A stretch of DNA of 64,000 bases from an uncultured Gammaproteobacteria bacterium (lineage in GTDB: Bacteria > Pseudomonadota > Gammaproteobacteria > HK1): positions 2,905,001 through 2,969,000 of the forward strand of contig OY282353.1 in assembly GCA_958295465.1 (NCBI GenBank), given 5' to 3'. Both the position numbers and the translations under genes were made by a program. Position 1 is the first letter of the stretch. Each line of letters opens with the position of its first letter. The notes below the pieces were generated by a model. The model was not told where the DNA came from and did not search any database. It worked only from the letters and a program-made list of their open reading frames with translations. Of this stretch, positions 17,464-26,722 are shown piece by piece.

Positions 17464-17910
17464 TCATTGACTTGTGAAGCCTTGCTGCTCGACGTTCAGC
17501 ATCGCTTCCTCCCACACCGCGCGAGCCGCCAACTCGACCGAGTGCTGTTTTTGCCACTCCCGTCGATCTCCGTCGTCAGGCAGGTTCAGGCAGATATCCG
17601 CATGGTAGGGATTCGATTCGAGTGGTGTGGCTTCCACGGTTCTTCCATTCGTCTCCGCATCGGCGACGGTCAGGATCGCCCAACCGTAGAACTCTCTGTC
17701 TCGCTCCAGGCCGCGCGCTACCGCAAGTTCCACCATCTCGGCGCGCGTCGCATGATCCATCCGGTCCACGGAAATCCGGTCATCCTCCCGGCGCACGAGA
17801 AATGCCTCCGGAACAGGCTGCGGCCGTCCGGCTCTCTTGGCGAGCCTGCCTGAAAACACGCTTCGACCGAGATGCTCCGTCTCGATCAACCGCGGCACTC
17901 GGTGATTCAT
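17464..17910 (-). CDS. Conserved-looking hypothetical protein, third gene of a minus-strand operon
   Basis: A 148-residue soluble protein starting MNHRVPRLIETEHLGRSVFSGRLAKRAGR. It continues with a patterned segment (DRISVDRMDHATRAEMVELA, FYGWAILTVADAETNGRTVEATPLESNPYHADICLNLP) and a C-terminal helix (QHSVELAARAVWEEAM). No catalytic motif or membrane segment is evident. Its ATG overlaps the stop of the preceding gene by 4 bp, so the two are translationally coupled. I cannot name the family. Confidence 0.65.
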   Translation of the reverse strand: MNHRVPRLIETEHLGRSVFSGRLAKRAGRPQPVPEAFLVRREDDRISVDRMDHATRAEMVELAVARGLERDREFYGWAILTVADAETNGRTVEATPLESNPYHADICLNLPDDGDRREWQKQHSVELAARAVWEEAMLNVEQQGFTSQ

Positions 17911-18632
17911 AGGCGGGGCGAGAGGGCAGGTCTTCTCAAGGTCCGTAAACGCGCGCCTGCGAATTGATCCGGCAGCCTTGGTGAATCTTCGTAATGTTCA
18001 CGCCGGTCTTCCTCGTGTATCGGCAAGCAGCGGGCTGCCCTTTTTTCGTGGTTCATCGGAAGCAACTCGACGGTCGCTGCCGATGTTTGTGAAAGGGTCG
18101 ATTCTCTCAACGCACGTAAACATTCCATCAGGAAGTCATCGGGCAGCTTCGAAGAATCGTCGTAACGTTTGCGCCGGCTTTCTCCATGTATCGACGAGTA
18201 GCAGGCTGCCCCGCCCTCGTTGTTCACCAGGATCAGCAATGCAGCGGCCGCAACCGGCGATTTGAAATAGACGGCGATCTCGCCGTCCATCGAAGGGTAC
18301 ACCGCGGGTTCTATCGGACAACCGTTCACCGCGGAGAGAAGCTGCTTTGCCCTCCTTTTCGCCTCGTCATTGATTGGAGGATAGCTTTCCTCGGCAGCTT
18401 CCTCGTCTATCTGCTTCAATTGGACCAGCGATCGAGCAAGCCATCTCGAACCGAATCCGCTTCGACTCGTGGTAGAAGACCGTACGTCCGACCGGACGCT
18501 TGCACCAAAGAACCGAGATGTTTCTGGCTGCCAGCTCTGAAACGCCGAAGATCCCCAACTCAACCGCGCCTGACGTTCGGCGTGGAGATCGCGGAACGTA
18601 TGCCGAGCATCACTAGCCGTTTGGCTTGTCAT
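17907..18632 (-). CDS. Hypothetical protein with an internal duplication, second gene of operon
   Basis: A 241-residue protein. ATG 18632 lies inside the last codons of the upstream gene (20-bp overlap), which decides the start. The C-terminal half contains two related blocks: YSSIHGESRRKRYDDSSKLPDDF and, about 45 residues later, LPIHEEDRREHYEDSPRLPDQF. The DNA of the two blocks is also similar, so the duplication is recent. A hydrophobic strand pair (SPVAAAALLILVNNEGG) precedes the first block. The function is unknown. Confidence 0.6.
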   Translation of the reverse strand: MTSQTASDARHTFRDLHAERQARLSWGSSAFQSWQPETSRFFGASVRSDVRSSTTSRSGFGSRWLARSLVQLKQIDEEAAEESYPPINDEAKRRAKQLLSAVNGCPIEPAVYPSMDGEIAVYFKSPVAAAALLILVNNEGGAACYSSIHGESRRKRYDDSSKLPDDFLMECLRALRESTLSQTSAATVELLPMNHEKRAARCLPIHEEDRREHYEDSPRLPDQFAGARLRTLRRPALSPRL

Positions 18633-19338
18633 CGGTCTCTTCCATCCGGTATTCGATACCAATTGCACGATCGGCGATATTCGAGATCTGCTCATTCCAG
18701 CGATATTCTTCCTCAAACGGTGTCACCACCGAAGCCGCAACGAAGATGCGCGTCGTGATATACAGGCCATTGGGCAAGACTTCGGATTGCTCGACTGTGC
18801 GCCGCAACACCCTGTTTTCGTCGTCGCTTGCAAGAATGAATCCAGCGGATGGGCGGTACGTCACCCGTGGTTCGTCTTCTATCGTGCTTGATATGCCATT
18901 GTTCGCAAACCGCGCAACATAGCCTTCCGCGGAACCTTCCATCACTGCGACATGGCGATTGGAAGCCAATGAGTACGAAGATCGGCCGTAGTCACCAAGC
19001 ACGGGTAACAGAATCTCCATTCCCTTTCCGATCAGCTCTTCCAGCCACGGATAGTCGGCATCCAGCAATCCCGGAAAATCGAATTGGAGCGAATCCGGCC
19101 GGAGGATGATCATGCGCGATCCATCGAACATCCGGTATTTGCACCACGTCTCCCCGAGGTCCGCCGACGAGGAAGCGGCGGTGAAGTCCTGTGGACGAAC
19201 TGCCAGCCGGTCGCCGAATTCACGCGCTATAAAGGAAACGAACGCCTGCCTTGCTTTTTCCCATTCAGTGATGAACGGCTCCAGATGGAAAGTAAGCAAT
19301 AGCTGGTGTCGGTCGAGTCGCACCGGCAGATTTTTCAT
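18613..19338 (-). CDS. Hypothetical protein, first gene of operon
   Basis: A 241-residue soluble protein starting MKNLPVRLDRHQLLLTFHLEPFITEWEKARQAFVSFIAREFG. Alternating strands follow (YRMFDGSRMIILRPDSLQFDF, VTYRPSAGFILASDDENRVLRR) and an acidic C-terminus. This strand-rich layout is reminiscent of TIGR04255-type proteins, but I am not sure of it. It has no signal peptide or membrane helix. It leads an operon of three overlapping genes whose location, between an OLD-like ATPase pair and a type III restriction system, makes a defence role plausible. Confidence 0.6.
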   Translation of the reverse strand: MKNLPVRLDRHQLLLTFHLEPFITEWEKARQAFVSFIAREFGDRLAVRPQDFTAASSSADLGETWCKYRMFDGSRMIILRPDSLQFDFPGLLDADYPWLEELIGKGMEILLPVLGDYGRSSYSLASNRHVAVMEGSAEGYVARFANNGISSTIEDEPRVTYRPSAGFILASDDENRVLRRTVEQSEVLPNGLYITTRIFVAASVVTPFEEEYRWNEQISNIADRAIGIEYRMEETDDKPNG

Positions 19339-19584
19339 CGGCCTCGTCCTCCGTCGTCCGCCTTCGGACCAATGCCGTCACGGCTCCTCCCTTCCGCACG
19401 CGGCGCCGCAGGCGGGAGGATAGGGAGCATGGTACAAGCTCTCACTTCTCTTTCCAAATCGGAACGAGGGGGTAGGGCGCGCCCCGCGCCGCCAAACCGC
19501 AGGACAGCGCTCTGCCGAGATGAATGGCATGTCCTGAAACCGGACCGACCGCAGGGGAGGCGCACCGGGTGCATCTCACGTCGC

Positions 19585-22500
19585 TCATATCCGAAAGACC
19601 TTCATGACCTCGTCGCCCAAGTGGTTGATGACCTTGACGGCGATGCGGCCGGATCGGGGTTTGGGGAAGGGGCGGGAGATGTCGCTGTGGAGGGTCGTCC
19701 AGGCTTCTGCGTCGATCTCGGCTTTGAGGGTGGTCTTGAGGGACTTGTAGGGGTCGTTCGCGCCGAGGAAGTAGGCGTGGCGAACGAAGAAGCTCTCCTC
19801 GTCGTAGTCGGTGTCGATGAACCAGCAGGCGATGCCGTCGGGGCCGTCCGAGCGGACTTCGCCGGTGTTCGGGTGGAAGACGTCCACACCGTTGATCCTG
19901 ACCTGGATGTATTCGCCTTGTTCGCCCCTGCCTTCGATAGAAGGTGCAGCTTCCGTCGAAGCCGCAGCTTCCGTGGACACCGCTGCGTCCAGGATGTCGA
20001 TGTCCGGCTCGCCGAAGATGACGAAGAGGTTGCCCTTGCCGGTGTTCTTGAGATCGCCCGCCATGTGGAGGTCGGCGTTCATCCGCGCCTTGAGGACGGG
20101 GATGCGGCCGAGCTTGTCGAAGTCCGAGGAGGGGGCGTCGTAGCTGAACGCGCAGGAGACGAGCACGTCGAATCTGGCGTCGCCGGCTTCGCGGGCGGCG
20201 GCGACCAGATCCGGACGGGACACGGTGCCGAACTCCGGGCCGACGAAGATCGCGGCGCGTTTCTCGGGGGCGGTGCTTCCCTCGTCGTCTTCGCCGCCGC
20301 CCTCGACGTAGCGGCCTTCGGCGCAGACGAAGTGGCCCGGCCAGGGGAAGAGCGAGGTGAACGCGATCCGGTCTTCCTTCCGGGCCTGCTGGACGCCGGA
20401 GGTCTTGAGGTTTTCGAGGATCATGGCGGTGAAGCCGGCTTCTTCTGTTTCCTTTCCGTAGCGGCCTTCGGCGTCCGCTACCTTGTCGATCAGCTCGTCG
20501 TTCTCGTCCACCCCGAGCGTGCGATGGGGAGAGAGGCTTTCGACGGTGAAGGGTCCCGCGGTCCGCACGGTGTTCCTGTCTTCACAGGGTTTGTCGTAGA
20601 GGTACTCGAACTCGGCCCTGGCCGCGATCGAGGCGTCGATCTCCCGCTGTCGTGCGATGCGCGCTTCCCACCATCGGCGGTGCAGATCGGTGGGGCCGGC
20701 ATCCCACGGGTCGCGGGGCTGGCCGGGAACGTCATCCAGGGTATAGCGTCGGCCCAGGGCGCGATTCAGGGTGTGTAGCGCCGCCGCCTTCTCGTCGTCG
20801 GTGTGTGCGGCCCGGATGTCGTTCCACGCCGCAGCCGCGGCCTCCGGCCATGGCTCGCCCGCTTCCCGGGGGAGCTCCCACTCCTCCCAGCTTCGGCCGA
20901 GTGCGGCGTTCAGCTCGCGGCGCAAGGGCTCCAGCGTTTCCTGGAACTTCTCCCAGATGACGTCGATCTCGGCGTTGTTGGCGATGGACTTGAGGGTGAC
21001 GTGGGGGACCCGCTCGTACACGAACCCCTGCCGGATTCTGCCGTAGGTGGGCGCGTCGCTGGGCGCGGTACGGGTGATCTCCGCTTCCTTCCGCTGCCCT
21101 TCCGGGCTGTCGGCGAGGAGGTAGAAGGGGTAGCGGGCGCCCATCACGCGGGCGCGGGCGAGTGCGAGGGCCACGCGGGAGGTGTCGATGGTGATCCAGC
21201 GCCGGCCCCACTGTTCGGCGACGTAGGCGGTAGTGCCGGAGCCGCATGTCGGGTCCAGGACCAGATCGCCGGGGTCGGTGGTCATGAGGATGCAGCGTTG
21301 AACTGCAATTGCTGCCGTTTGGACAACGTAAACTGGAAATTTTTCCCCGTGTATGTCCGCCCATATGTTGGACAATGCTACTCGGTTCCAATCGTCCCAG
21401 AAAACGATGCCTCCGAGGGATTCGCCACCACCATCGAATAGGCGGCCTGCCTTCTCAATCCTAGGTAAGCCATCATCAGGACTGAATCTCCATTGTTTGT
21501 TATATCCACAAGTCTTATCTCTGCCTCGAAACAAGTAGTTCTTACTTCGAATTTCACTCGGATGTTGGCTCACAATCGGATAGTTCACTCTAGCCCATCG
21601 TGCGCCAAGGGAGATTAGTTCTTCAATCTTCTCGTTGGATGTCTTGCTGATGTTATGGAAAACCATTGGTTGGGTTACAAGCGTATTAAATTTTCCCTCT
21701 TCCTCCGGGATCGTCCGCTTCTCAAACAAATTCCGGACTTTCAGATCTTGACGGGATTTACAGTACCAAACGATATGATCGAATACGGACTCTGTAATAT
21801 ATGTTGCACTTTTTTTCTTGAAAGCAATCGTATTGACGTGGTTATCTTCTCCGAACACTTCGTCCATCACCGACCGCACCCGATGGACGTTCTCATCCCC
21901 GATCTGCACGAACACCGAACCGCTCTCCGTCAACAGGTCCCGCGCTACCGTCAACCTGTCCCGCAGATACGTCAGGTACGAATGGATGCCGTCCCGCCAC
22001 GTATCTCGAAACGCCTTGACCTGCTCCGGCTCGCGGGTGATGTGATCGGCCTTGCCGTCCCGCACGTCGCGGCTGGTCGTGGACCACTGGAAGTTGGAGT
22101 TGAACTTGATGCCGTAGGGCGGATCGACGTAGATGCACTGGACCCGGCCCCGCAGCCCTTCGCGTTCCGCCAGGGACGCCATCACCTGGAGACTGTCGCC
22201 CAGGATCATGCGGTTGCTCCAGTTGGCGTCGTGCCGGTAGAACTCCGTTCGGGCGTTGCCGTCGGGCAGGCCGTTGAAGTCGGCGAAGAGGTCGATCTGC
22301 TCGCCGGCCGGCTCGCCGTTCGCACCGCCAAGCCGGATCAGATCGTCGATCAGCGCCTTGGGGTGCACCTTCTCCTGGATGTAGAGGGGAGGGGCCTGGA
22401 CGATCAGGTCCGACCAGTCCTGTCCGTCCTTGCCGCGCCAGACGAGTTGCGGATCGAGATCCCGGCTGCGCCGCTCATAGGCCACCCGGACCGGATTCAA

Positions 22501-22617
22501 TTCCTCGTCCCGCATGACCGGCTGGAATTCGACGGTCGGGATGTTCTTGCGGTTCGCTCCCTCGTGGGTCAGGGTCTCGACCGCCTTCGGAGTCCGCCGG
22601 GTCCGTCTTTTCGCCAT
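19585..22617 (-). CDS. mod: Type III restriction-modification, DNA methyltransferase (Mod)
   Basis: A 1010-residue protein. The catalytic DPPYG (residues 165-169) comes before the S-adenosylmethionine motif DPTCGSGTTAYVAEQWGRRW in the middle of the chain, the order of beta-class N6-adenine/N4-cytosine methyltransferases. A target-recognition region lies between them. The long C-terminal half is typical of the large Mod subunits paired with BPTD_3080-type Res proteins. The start is ATG 22617. Its restriction partner lies upstream at 23309-26497 on the same strand with a TA pair between them. The target sequence cannot be read from the protein. Confidence 0.9.
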   Translation of the reverse strand: MAKRRTRRTPKAVETLTHEGANRKNIPTVEFQPVMRDEELNPVRVAYERRSRDLDPQLVWRGKDGQDWSDLIVQAPPLYIQEKVHPKALIDDLIRLGGANGEPAGEQIDLFADFNGLPDGNARTEFYRHDANWSNRMILGDSLQVMASLAEREGLRGRVQCIYVDPPYGIKFNSNFQWSTTSRDVRDGKADHITREPEQVKAFRDTWRDGIHSYLTYLRDRLTVARDLLTESGSVFVQIGDENVHRVRSVMDEVFGEDNHVNTIAFKKKSATYITESVFDHIVWYCKSRQDLKVRNLFEKRTIPEEEGKFNTLVTQPMVFHNISKTSNEKIEELISLGARWARVNYPIVSQHPSEIRSKNYLFRGRDKTCGYNKQWRFSPDDGLPRIEKAGRLFDGGGESLGGIVFWDDWNRVALSNIWADIHGEKFPVYVVQTAAIAVQRCILMTTDPGDLVLDPTCGSGTTAYVAEQWGRRWITIDTSRVALALARARVMGARYPFYLLADSPEGQRKEAEITRTAPSDAPTYGRIRQGFVYERVPHVTLKSIANNAEIDVIWEKFQETLEPLRRELNAALGRSWEEWELPREAGEPWPEAAAAAWNDIRAAHTDDEKAAALHTLNRALGRRYTLDDVPGQPRDPWDAGPTDLHRRWWEARIARQREIDASIAARAEFEYLYDKPCEDRNTVRTAGPFTVESLSPHRTLGVDENDELIDKVADAEGRYGKETEEAGFTAMILENLKTSGVQQARKEDRIAFTSLFPWPGHFVCAEGRYVEGGGEDDEGSTAPEKRAAIFVGPEFGTVSRPDLVAAAREAGDARFDVLVSCAFSYDAPSSDFDKLGRIPVLKARMNADLHMAGDLKNTGKGNLFVIFGEPDIDILDAAVSTEAAASTEAAPSIEGRGEQGEYIQVRINGVDVFHPNTGEVRSDGPDGIACWFIDTDYDEESFFVRHAYFLGANDPYKSLKTTLKAEIDAEAWTTLHSDISRPFPKPRSGRIAVKVINHLGDEVMKVFRI

Positions 22618-22710
22618 CCGCTCGTCCTCTAGCCGCCTTCGGAGAACGCTGCCCCGAGGAGTACCGAGCTTCCTTGCGTACGGGCTCGCCGGGGTCGCTG
22701 CTCGGGACAG

Positions 22711-23027
22711 TCAGCCATTTTGTACGGGCGGAGGCTGGAGCCGGACGAGCCAGTACGCCGGCCGCCGCCGGTGATGCGCCACCGCCAGGATCTCGACCTG
22801 ACCTCCAACCTCCCGATGGAGAATCGTAAACGGGAATCGCCGCATCCGGGCTCGGCGACATCGTGACGGCGGTCGACCGGGTGGCGATACGGATTCCCGC
22901 ATACCTGCTTCAACACCAGCTCGAACTCCGCAAGATCCCGGGCGCCAAGTCCGGCTCTCCGGCTCTCGTACCATGCCACCGTCTCGAGATGCTCCGCCTC
23001 CGCCGCGGGATGGAACCGATATCTCAC
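22711..23027 (-). pseudogene. ParE/RelE-family toxin with frameshift
   Basis: It begins at GTG 23027, overlapping the antitoxin stop, with VRYRFHPAAEAEHLETVAWYESRRAGLGARDLAEFE. Around 22855 the reading must move by one base to continue as MRRFPFTILHREVGGQVEILAVAHHRRRPAYWLVRL, the usual ParE C-terminus with its final Arg-rich strand. Without the shift the ending is unrelated. Either the gene is dead or the assembly has an indel. In the intact state it would be a gyrase- or ribosome-directed toxin. Confidence 0.75.
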
Positions 23028-23248
23028 CGGAGCAAAGCCCGAGCCTTCCGCCGCACTTCCTCCGCGGAGATCGGTTCCACCTCCCTGCGATCGATCTCGC
23101 CGGCACGCTGCTCCGCTTCCAGGAGCCAAGTCTGTGCCAGCTCCTCTTCCGACGGATCATCGAGGCTGAGCAGCAGCTTCCGGGCGAGGTCCGCACGTTC
23201 ATTCGGTGGCAGATCCAGAACGGCTTCTTGCAGCGTCTTGGGTTTCAT
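23024..23248 (-). CDS. Addiction-module antitoxin (ParD/RelB-like)
   Basis: A 74-residue protein: MKPKTLQEAVLDLPPNERADLARKLLLSLDDPSEEELAQTWLLEAEQRAGEIDRREVEPISAEEVRRKARALL. This is the standard small antitoxin with a helical N-terminus and an ISAEEV linker near the C-terminus. The start ATG 23248 is preferred over an upstream start 33 bp earlier because the family begins at this methionine. It overlaps the toxin start by 3 bases. The pair is wedged between the res and mod genes. Confidence 0.8.
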   Translation of the reverse strand: MKPKTLQEAVLDLPPNERADLARKLLLSLDDPSEEELAQTWLLEAEQRAGEIDRREVEPISAEEVRRKARALLR

Positions 23249-23308
23249 GATGTCTTCCCTTGCGAATTCCTGAATTTTCAATCCGGATCGAAGTGTCGGC
23301 GAGGATCA

Positions 23309-26300
23309 TCACGGCAACGGACTCTTGCGGCGCGGGATGCCGCCGAGGTCCGGCCGGCTGCCGCCAGCCATGACCACGCTCCGGCCCGCTTCCGCCCGCG
23401 CCCTGTGCAAGAACGGCCCGGTCACGCTTTCGAATTCGTCATGGATCCTGCCTTCGATGCCAAGGTCTTCCTGCATCGTGTACACGTCCCGGAGTTCGGC
23501 GAAGGCCCACCGGCCATAGCCGCCGAGGCGGTTCACCCCCGGCACCCAGCAGGTCTCCATCACCGCCTTCTTGTCCTTGGCGTCCTCCCCCCGATACCCC
23601 TTGACCTCGACGACCAGGTGCAGGAGGTCGTCTTCTCCGTGCCCGTCGTCGAGCAGCACGATGAAGTCGGGGAGGTACGTCCGGGTGTGCGAGCCGGTGC
23701 GGTACGGCACCTCGAAGCCGAGGTTGTGGTTCTTCACCCAGGCCACCACCTGCGGATGGCCCTCGACCACCCGGCACAGCTCCGCTTCCCAGCCACTATC
23801 GAGAATGGCCCAGTTGACGTGGCAGCGGCGGGGGTCGGTCTCGTACCGGCTCGTCCTGGAGGTCCGGAAGTTGACGCGCGCCGTCGATCCCCTCGGGTTG
23901 TAGGGATCGAGAACGACCTTCATCGGATTCTCCAGGTGCTCCCTCCCGAGCTGCGAGCGCGTGATGCCGGCGGCGATCTTTTGGCAGGCCCTGTCGGCGA
24001 TCGTCTTGTACGCCAACTGCGAAACGCAGGTCCCGCCCTTGCAGACGAGATGGTTGTCCAGCCACTCGCGGACGATGCGCTTCAGTTGCCCGAACAGGTG
24101 CAGCCGCGGCTCTCCGTTCGCGTCCCGGAACTTGTCGAGCAACAGGTACGAGGTGAGCTCGTAGACGACCTGGGAGGTCCGCACGCCGCCGGTGTGCGCG
24201 AGGTCGAGGTCTACGGTCTCGCCGATGATCCCCGAGTTCCGGGTCTCGGTGGCCCCGACCAGCTCGGGGGTGAGCTCCAGCACGGAGTCTTCGTTGAAGT
24301 CGGCGGTGAGGCGGTCCGCGGGCAGCTCGACGCCGTAGCCCGCGACCCGGGGGAAGCGGATCTCCAGGTGGTCCCGCTCCGGCCGGACGGCCTTCACATG
24401 AACGGTCTCGAGCGGCGGCCGGGGCGGCGTGGCGACCGGGGTGGCGGTGAAGTCGAAGGGGATGCCGAGCACGTCCGCGTATTCGACGGTGAACAGCTCT
24501 TCCCCGTCTGGCTCGTAGGACTGGCGGCGAAGGGCGCGCCCCACCACCTGCTCGCAGAGCAACTGGGTGCCGAAGGCCCGGACTCCCAGCACGTGCGTCA
24601 CCGTATTGGCGTCCCAGCCTTCGCTCAGCATCGCCACGGAGACGACGCAGCGTATCGAATCGCCGAGCCTTCCCGCCTTTCCGACGGTGTTCATGACCTC
24701 GCGGAGCAGGTCCTCGTCGCCCAGGTTCTCGGCCTGGCGGCGGTCGCCGGTGCGTTCGACGATCTCGCGGCGAAACCGGTCGATCTCGGGGGCGGCCATC
24801 CGGCGGAAGCTCGGGTCGAAGGCGTCCCCGGATTCGAGCTGTTCGCTGTTGATCAACAGGGTGCGGGGGCGGCCGAAGGGCCGGCCGTCCCGGTCGAAGT
24901 TCCGGAACAGCTCGAAGTGGCCGTTTTCCAGGACCCTGGAGCCGTCCTCCCGCGTGCGGTGGAAGCCGGAGACGTAGTCGTACACCAGCTTGGAGGCGGC
25001 GATGTTGTGGCAGACGATGATGAAGCAGGGCGGTACGGGAATTCCCGCTTCCTCCCAAAGCCCGAACGTCCGCTCATAGTGCCCGTAGAGCGCGTCCAGC
25101 GCGGTTCGAAGCTCGGGGGGCAGGCCGGCCGGATCGAGGAAGCCCCCGGCCTTTCCGCGTCCCTGTCCGGGCATCCGGGTCCGGATGTGTTTCCAGAGCT
25201 CCCGGTACATCGGCATTTCGTTGCCGGGCACGTTGTCGGCCACCGGCACCCTCGGCAGCTTGACGATGCCGCACTCGATGGAGTCCATGAGCGAGAAATC
25301 GCACATCGTCCAGGGAAAGAGGGTGCCTTCCGCGTAGCCGGAGCCGCTGAGGAAGAAGGGGGTGGCGGAAAGATCGAGCACCCGGCCCACGCCGAGCGTG
25401 CGGTTCACCGCCTCCAGGCCCGATATCCAGAGCCGCGCCGCTTCCCGGTTCTTCTCCGCCTCCTTCCTCTCGTCGCCCTTGAGCGTTTCCTCGTCCCTTT
25501 CGCCCCGCTTTTCCCGGTAGCAGTGATGGGCTTCGTCGTTCAGCACCAGGACGTTCTTGAGCCCCATGAGCTCCGGCATCACCCGCCGCAGCATCTGGCC
25601 TTCGGACTCCCGGGTGTCGGGCGCGGGGCCACGGCCCTGGAGGAGCGACCGGCCTCCCTTCGCGATCTCGACGCGCTCCCGGCGCCGGAAGGCGTGGTAG
25701 TTGGTGATGACGATCTTCGCCCGGTCCAGGTCGGCCAGCAGGTCGTTCGGAACGAGGTCGCGGCCGCGGTAGTAGCTGTCCGGGTCGTTCGGCTTCAGCA
25801 CCCGCAGCCGGTCCCTGATGGTGAGGCCGGGGGTGACGATCAGGAATCCCCGCGTGAACCGGCGGCTCTGCGGCCGGCGCACCGCGTTGACGGCCTGCCA
25901 GGCGATCAGCATGGCCATCACGGTGGTCTTGCCCGCGCCGGTGGCGAGCTTGAGGGCGAGGCGGAGCAGCCCCGGATTCGCTTCCTGGCCGGCGTCCTCC
26001 AGGTATTGGAGGAAGCGCCGGCCGGCCTTGCCCGAGTGGGGGGCGACCTCGGCCAGCCAGATGGCGGTCTCGACCGCCTCGATCTGGCAGAAGAAGGGGC
26101 GGATATCGGTGAACCGGTGATGCCGCCAGTGCCGGAGCAGGCGCGCGGTCTCCGGGGTCACCCGCCACTGCTGCGGGTCCGGCCGGCGGCGCCACTCGTC
26201 GACCTCGCGGCGGACGCTGTTGATGATCTCGGCGTGTTGTTCGTACTGCTGTTCGCGGGTCGAGAGCCCCTTGCCTTCGTCGAAGATCAGGGATTCCTGG

Positions 26301-26497
26301 GAGTGTCGGGATTCCTGCCCCGCCGGGCTCTTCCCGCCGCGTTTCTTCGGCTTCGGAATGGGCGAGATGAACTCGGCGCGGCGGCGGCTTTCGATGATCT
26401 TCCGGGTCGGCTGGCCGTCGCCGTCGAGCTCCCAATGCCGGCTGGGATACCGGTACGGGGAGTTGAGGATCGGGTTCTCGAAGAATCGGTGGTTCAT
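23309..26497 (-). CDS. res: Type III restriction enzyme Res subunit (SF2 helicase-nuclease)
   Basis: A 1062-residue protein. The Walker A LATGAGKTT lies at about residues 184-192, and the DEAD-type motif II LVLNDEAHHCYR near 320. Motif VI-like QVVGRALRR and a 'VAMLSEGWD' motif V follow at about 630-660. At the C-terminus YLPDFIVLLDDG ... LHLVVEVKG gives the PD-(D/E)xK nuclease signature. This is the BPTD_3080-like branch of type III Res proteins, which translocate on DNA and cut together with Mod. The start is ATG 26497. All motifs look intact, so the system is probably active. Confidence 0.9.
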   Translation of the reverse strand: MNHRFFENPILNSPYRYPSRHWELDGDGQPTRKIIESRRRAEFISPIPKPKKRGGKSPAGQESRHSQESLIFDEGKGLSTREQQYEQHAEIINSVRREVDEWRRRPDPQQWRVTPETARLLRHWRHHRFTDIRPFFCQIEAVETAIWLAEVAPHSGKAGRRFLQYLEDAGQEANPGLLRLALKLATGAGKTTVMAMLIAWQAVNAVRRPQSRRFTRGFLIVTPGLTIRDRLRVLKPNDPDSYYRGRDLVPNDLLADLDRAKIVITNYHAFRRRERVEIAKGGRSLLQGRGPAPDTRESEGQMLRRVMPELMGLKNVLVLNDEAHHCYREKRGERDEETLKGDERKEAEKNREAARLWISGLEAVNRTLGVGRVLDLSATPFFLSGSGYAEGTLFPWTMCDFSLMDSIECGIVKLPRVPVADNVPGNEMPMYRELWKHIRTRMPGQGRGKAGGFLDPAGLPPELRTALDALYGHYERTFGLWEEAGIPVPPCFIIVCHNIAASKLVYDYVSGFHRTREDGSRVLENGHFELFRNFDRDGRPFGRPRTLLINSEQLESGDAFDPSFRRMAAPEIDRFRREIVERTGDRRQAENLGDEDLLREVMNTVGKAGRLGDSIRCVVSVAMLSEGWDANTVTHVLGVRAFGTQLLCEQVVGRALRRQSYEPDGEELFTVEYADVLGIPFDFTATPVATPPRPPLETVHVKAVRPERDHLEIRFPRVAGYGVELPADRLTADFNEDSVLELTPELVGATETRNSGIIGETVDLDLAHTGGVRTSQVVYELTSYLLLDKFRDANGEPRLHLFGQLKRIVREWLDNHLVCKGGTCVSQLAYKTIADRACQKIAAGITRSQLGREHLENPMKVVLDPYNPRGSTARVNFRTSRTSRYETDPRRCHVNWAILDSGWEAELCRVVEGHPQVVAWVKNHNLGFEVPYRTGSHTRTYLPDFIVLLDDGHGEDDLLHLVVEVKGYRGEDAKDKKAVMETCWVPGVNRLGGYGRWAFAELRDVYTMQEDLGIEGRIHDEFESVTGPFLHRARAEAGRSVVMAGGSRPDLGGIPRRKSPLP

Positions 26498-26632
26498 GTC
26501 CGCCCGTCTTCCGCCTGGTTTCAGCCGATCGCTGTGCCCGTGACGGGGAGGGGGGAGTCTACCCGTATCTTCAGTCCGGTTTGACGCTGGCGAACGTGCC
26601 GGGTGATTCTCGCATTCGGGGGCTACCCGGAG

Positions 26633-26675
26633 GCGCTGCTGAGGCTCTGTACGGCGATTAATCGGCTTTGATGGG
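26633..26675 (+). pseudogene. nuoN: Remnant of the nuoN 3' end
   Basis: A short stretch (GGCGCTGCTGAGGCT...TTTGATGGG, with a less conserved lead-in from about 26605) copies the last codons, stop and first downstream bases of intact nuoN (about 14375-14421). It marks the far boundary of the defence island and belongs with the other nuoMN scraps at 27479-28598. The remainder of the gap 26498-26722 holds nothing recognisable. Confidence 0.55.
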
Positions 26676-26722
26676 CGAAGTGCGGACTCACGCCGCCCAC
26701 GCGACGGCTTGTGCCAGTTGCG

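Noticed and set aside
22973-26584. A 1203-codon plus-strand open frame opposite the Res gene
   Set aside because: Antisense shadow; the minus-strand Res protein has all helicase and nuclease motifs.
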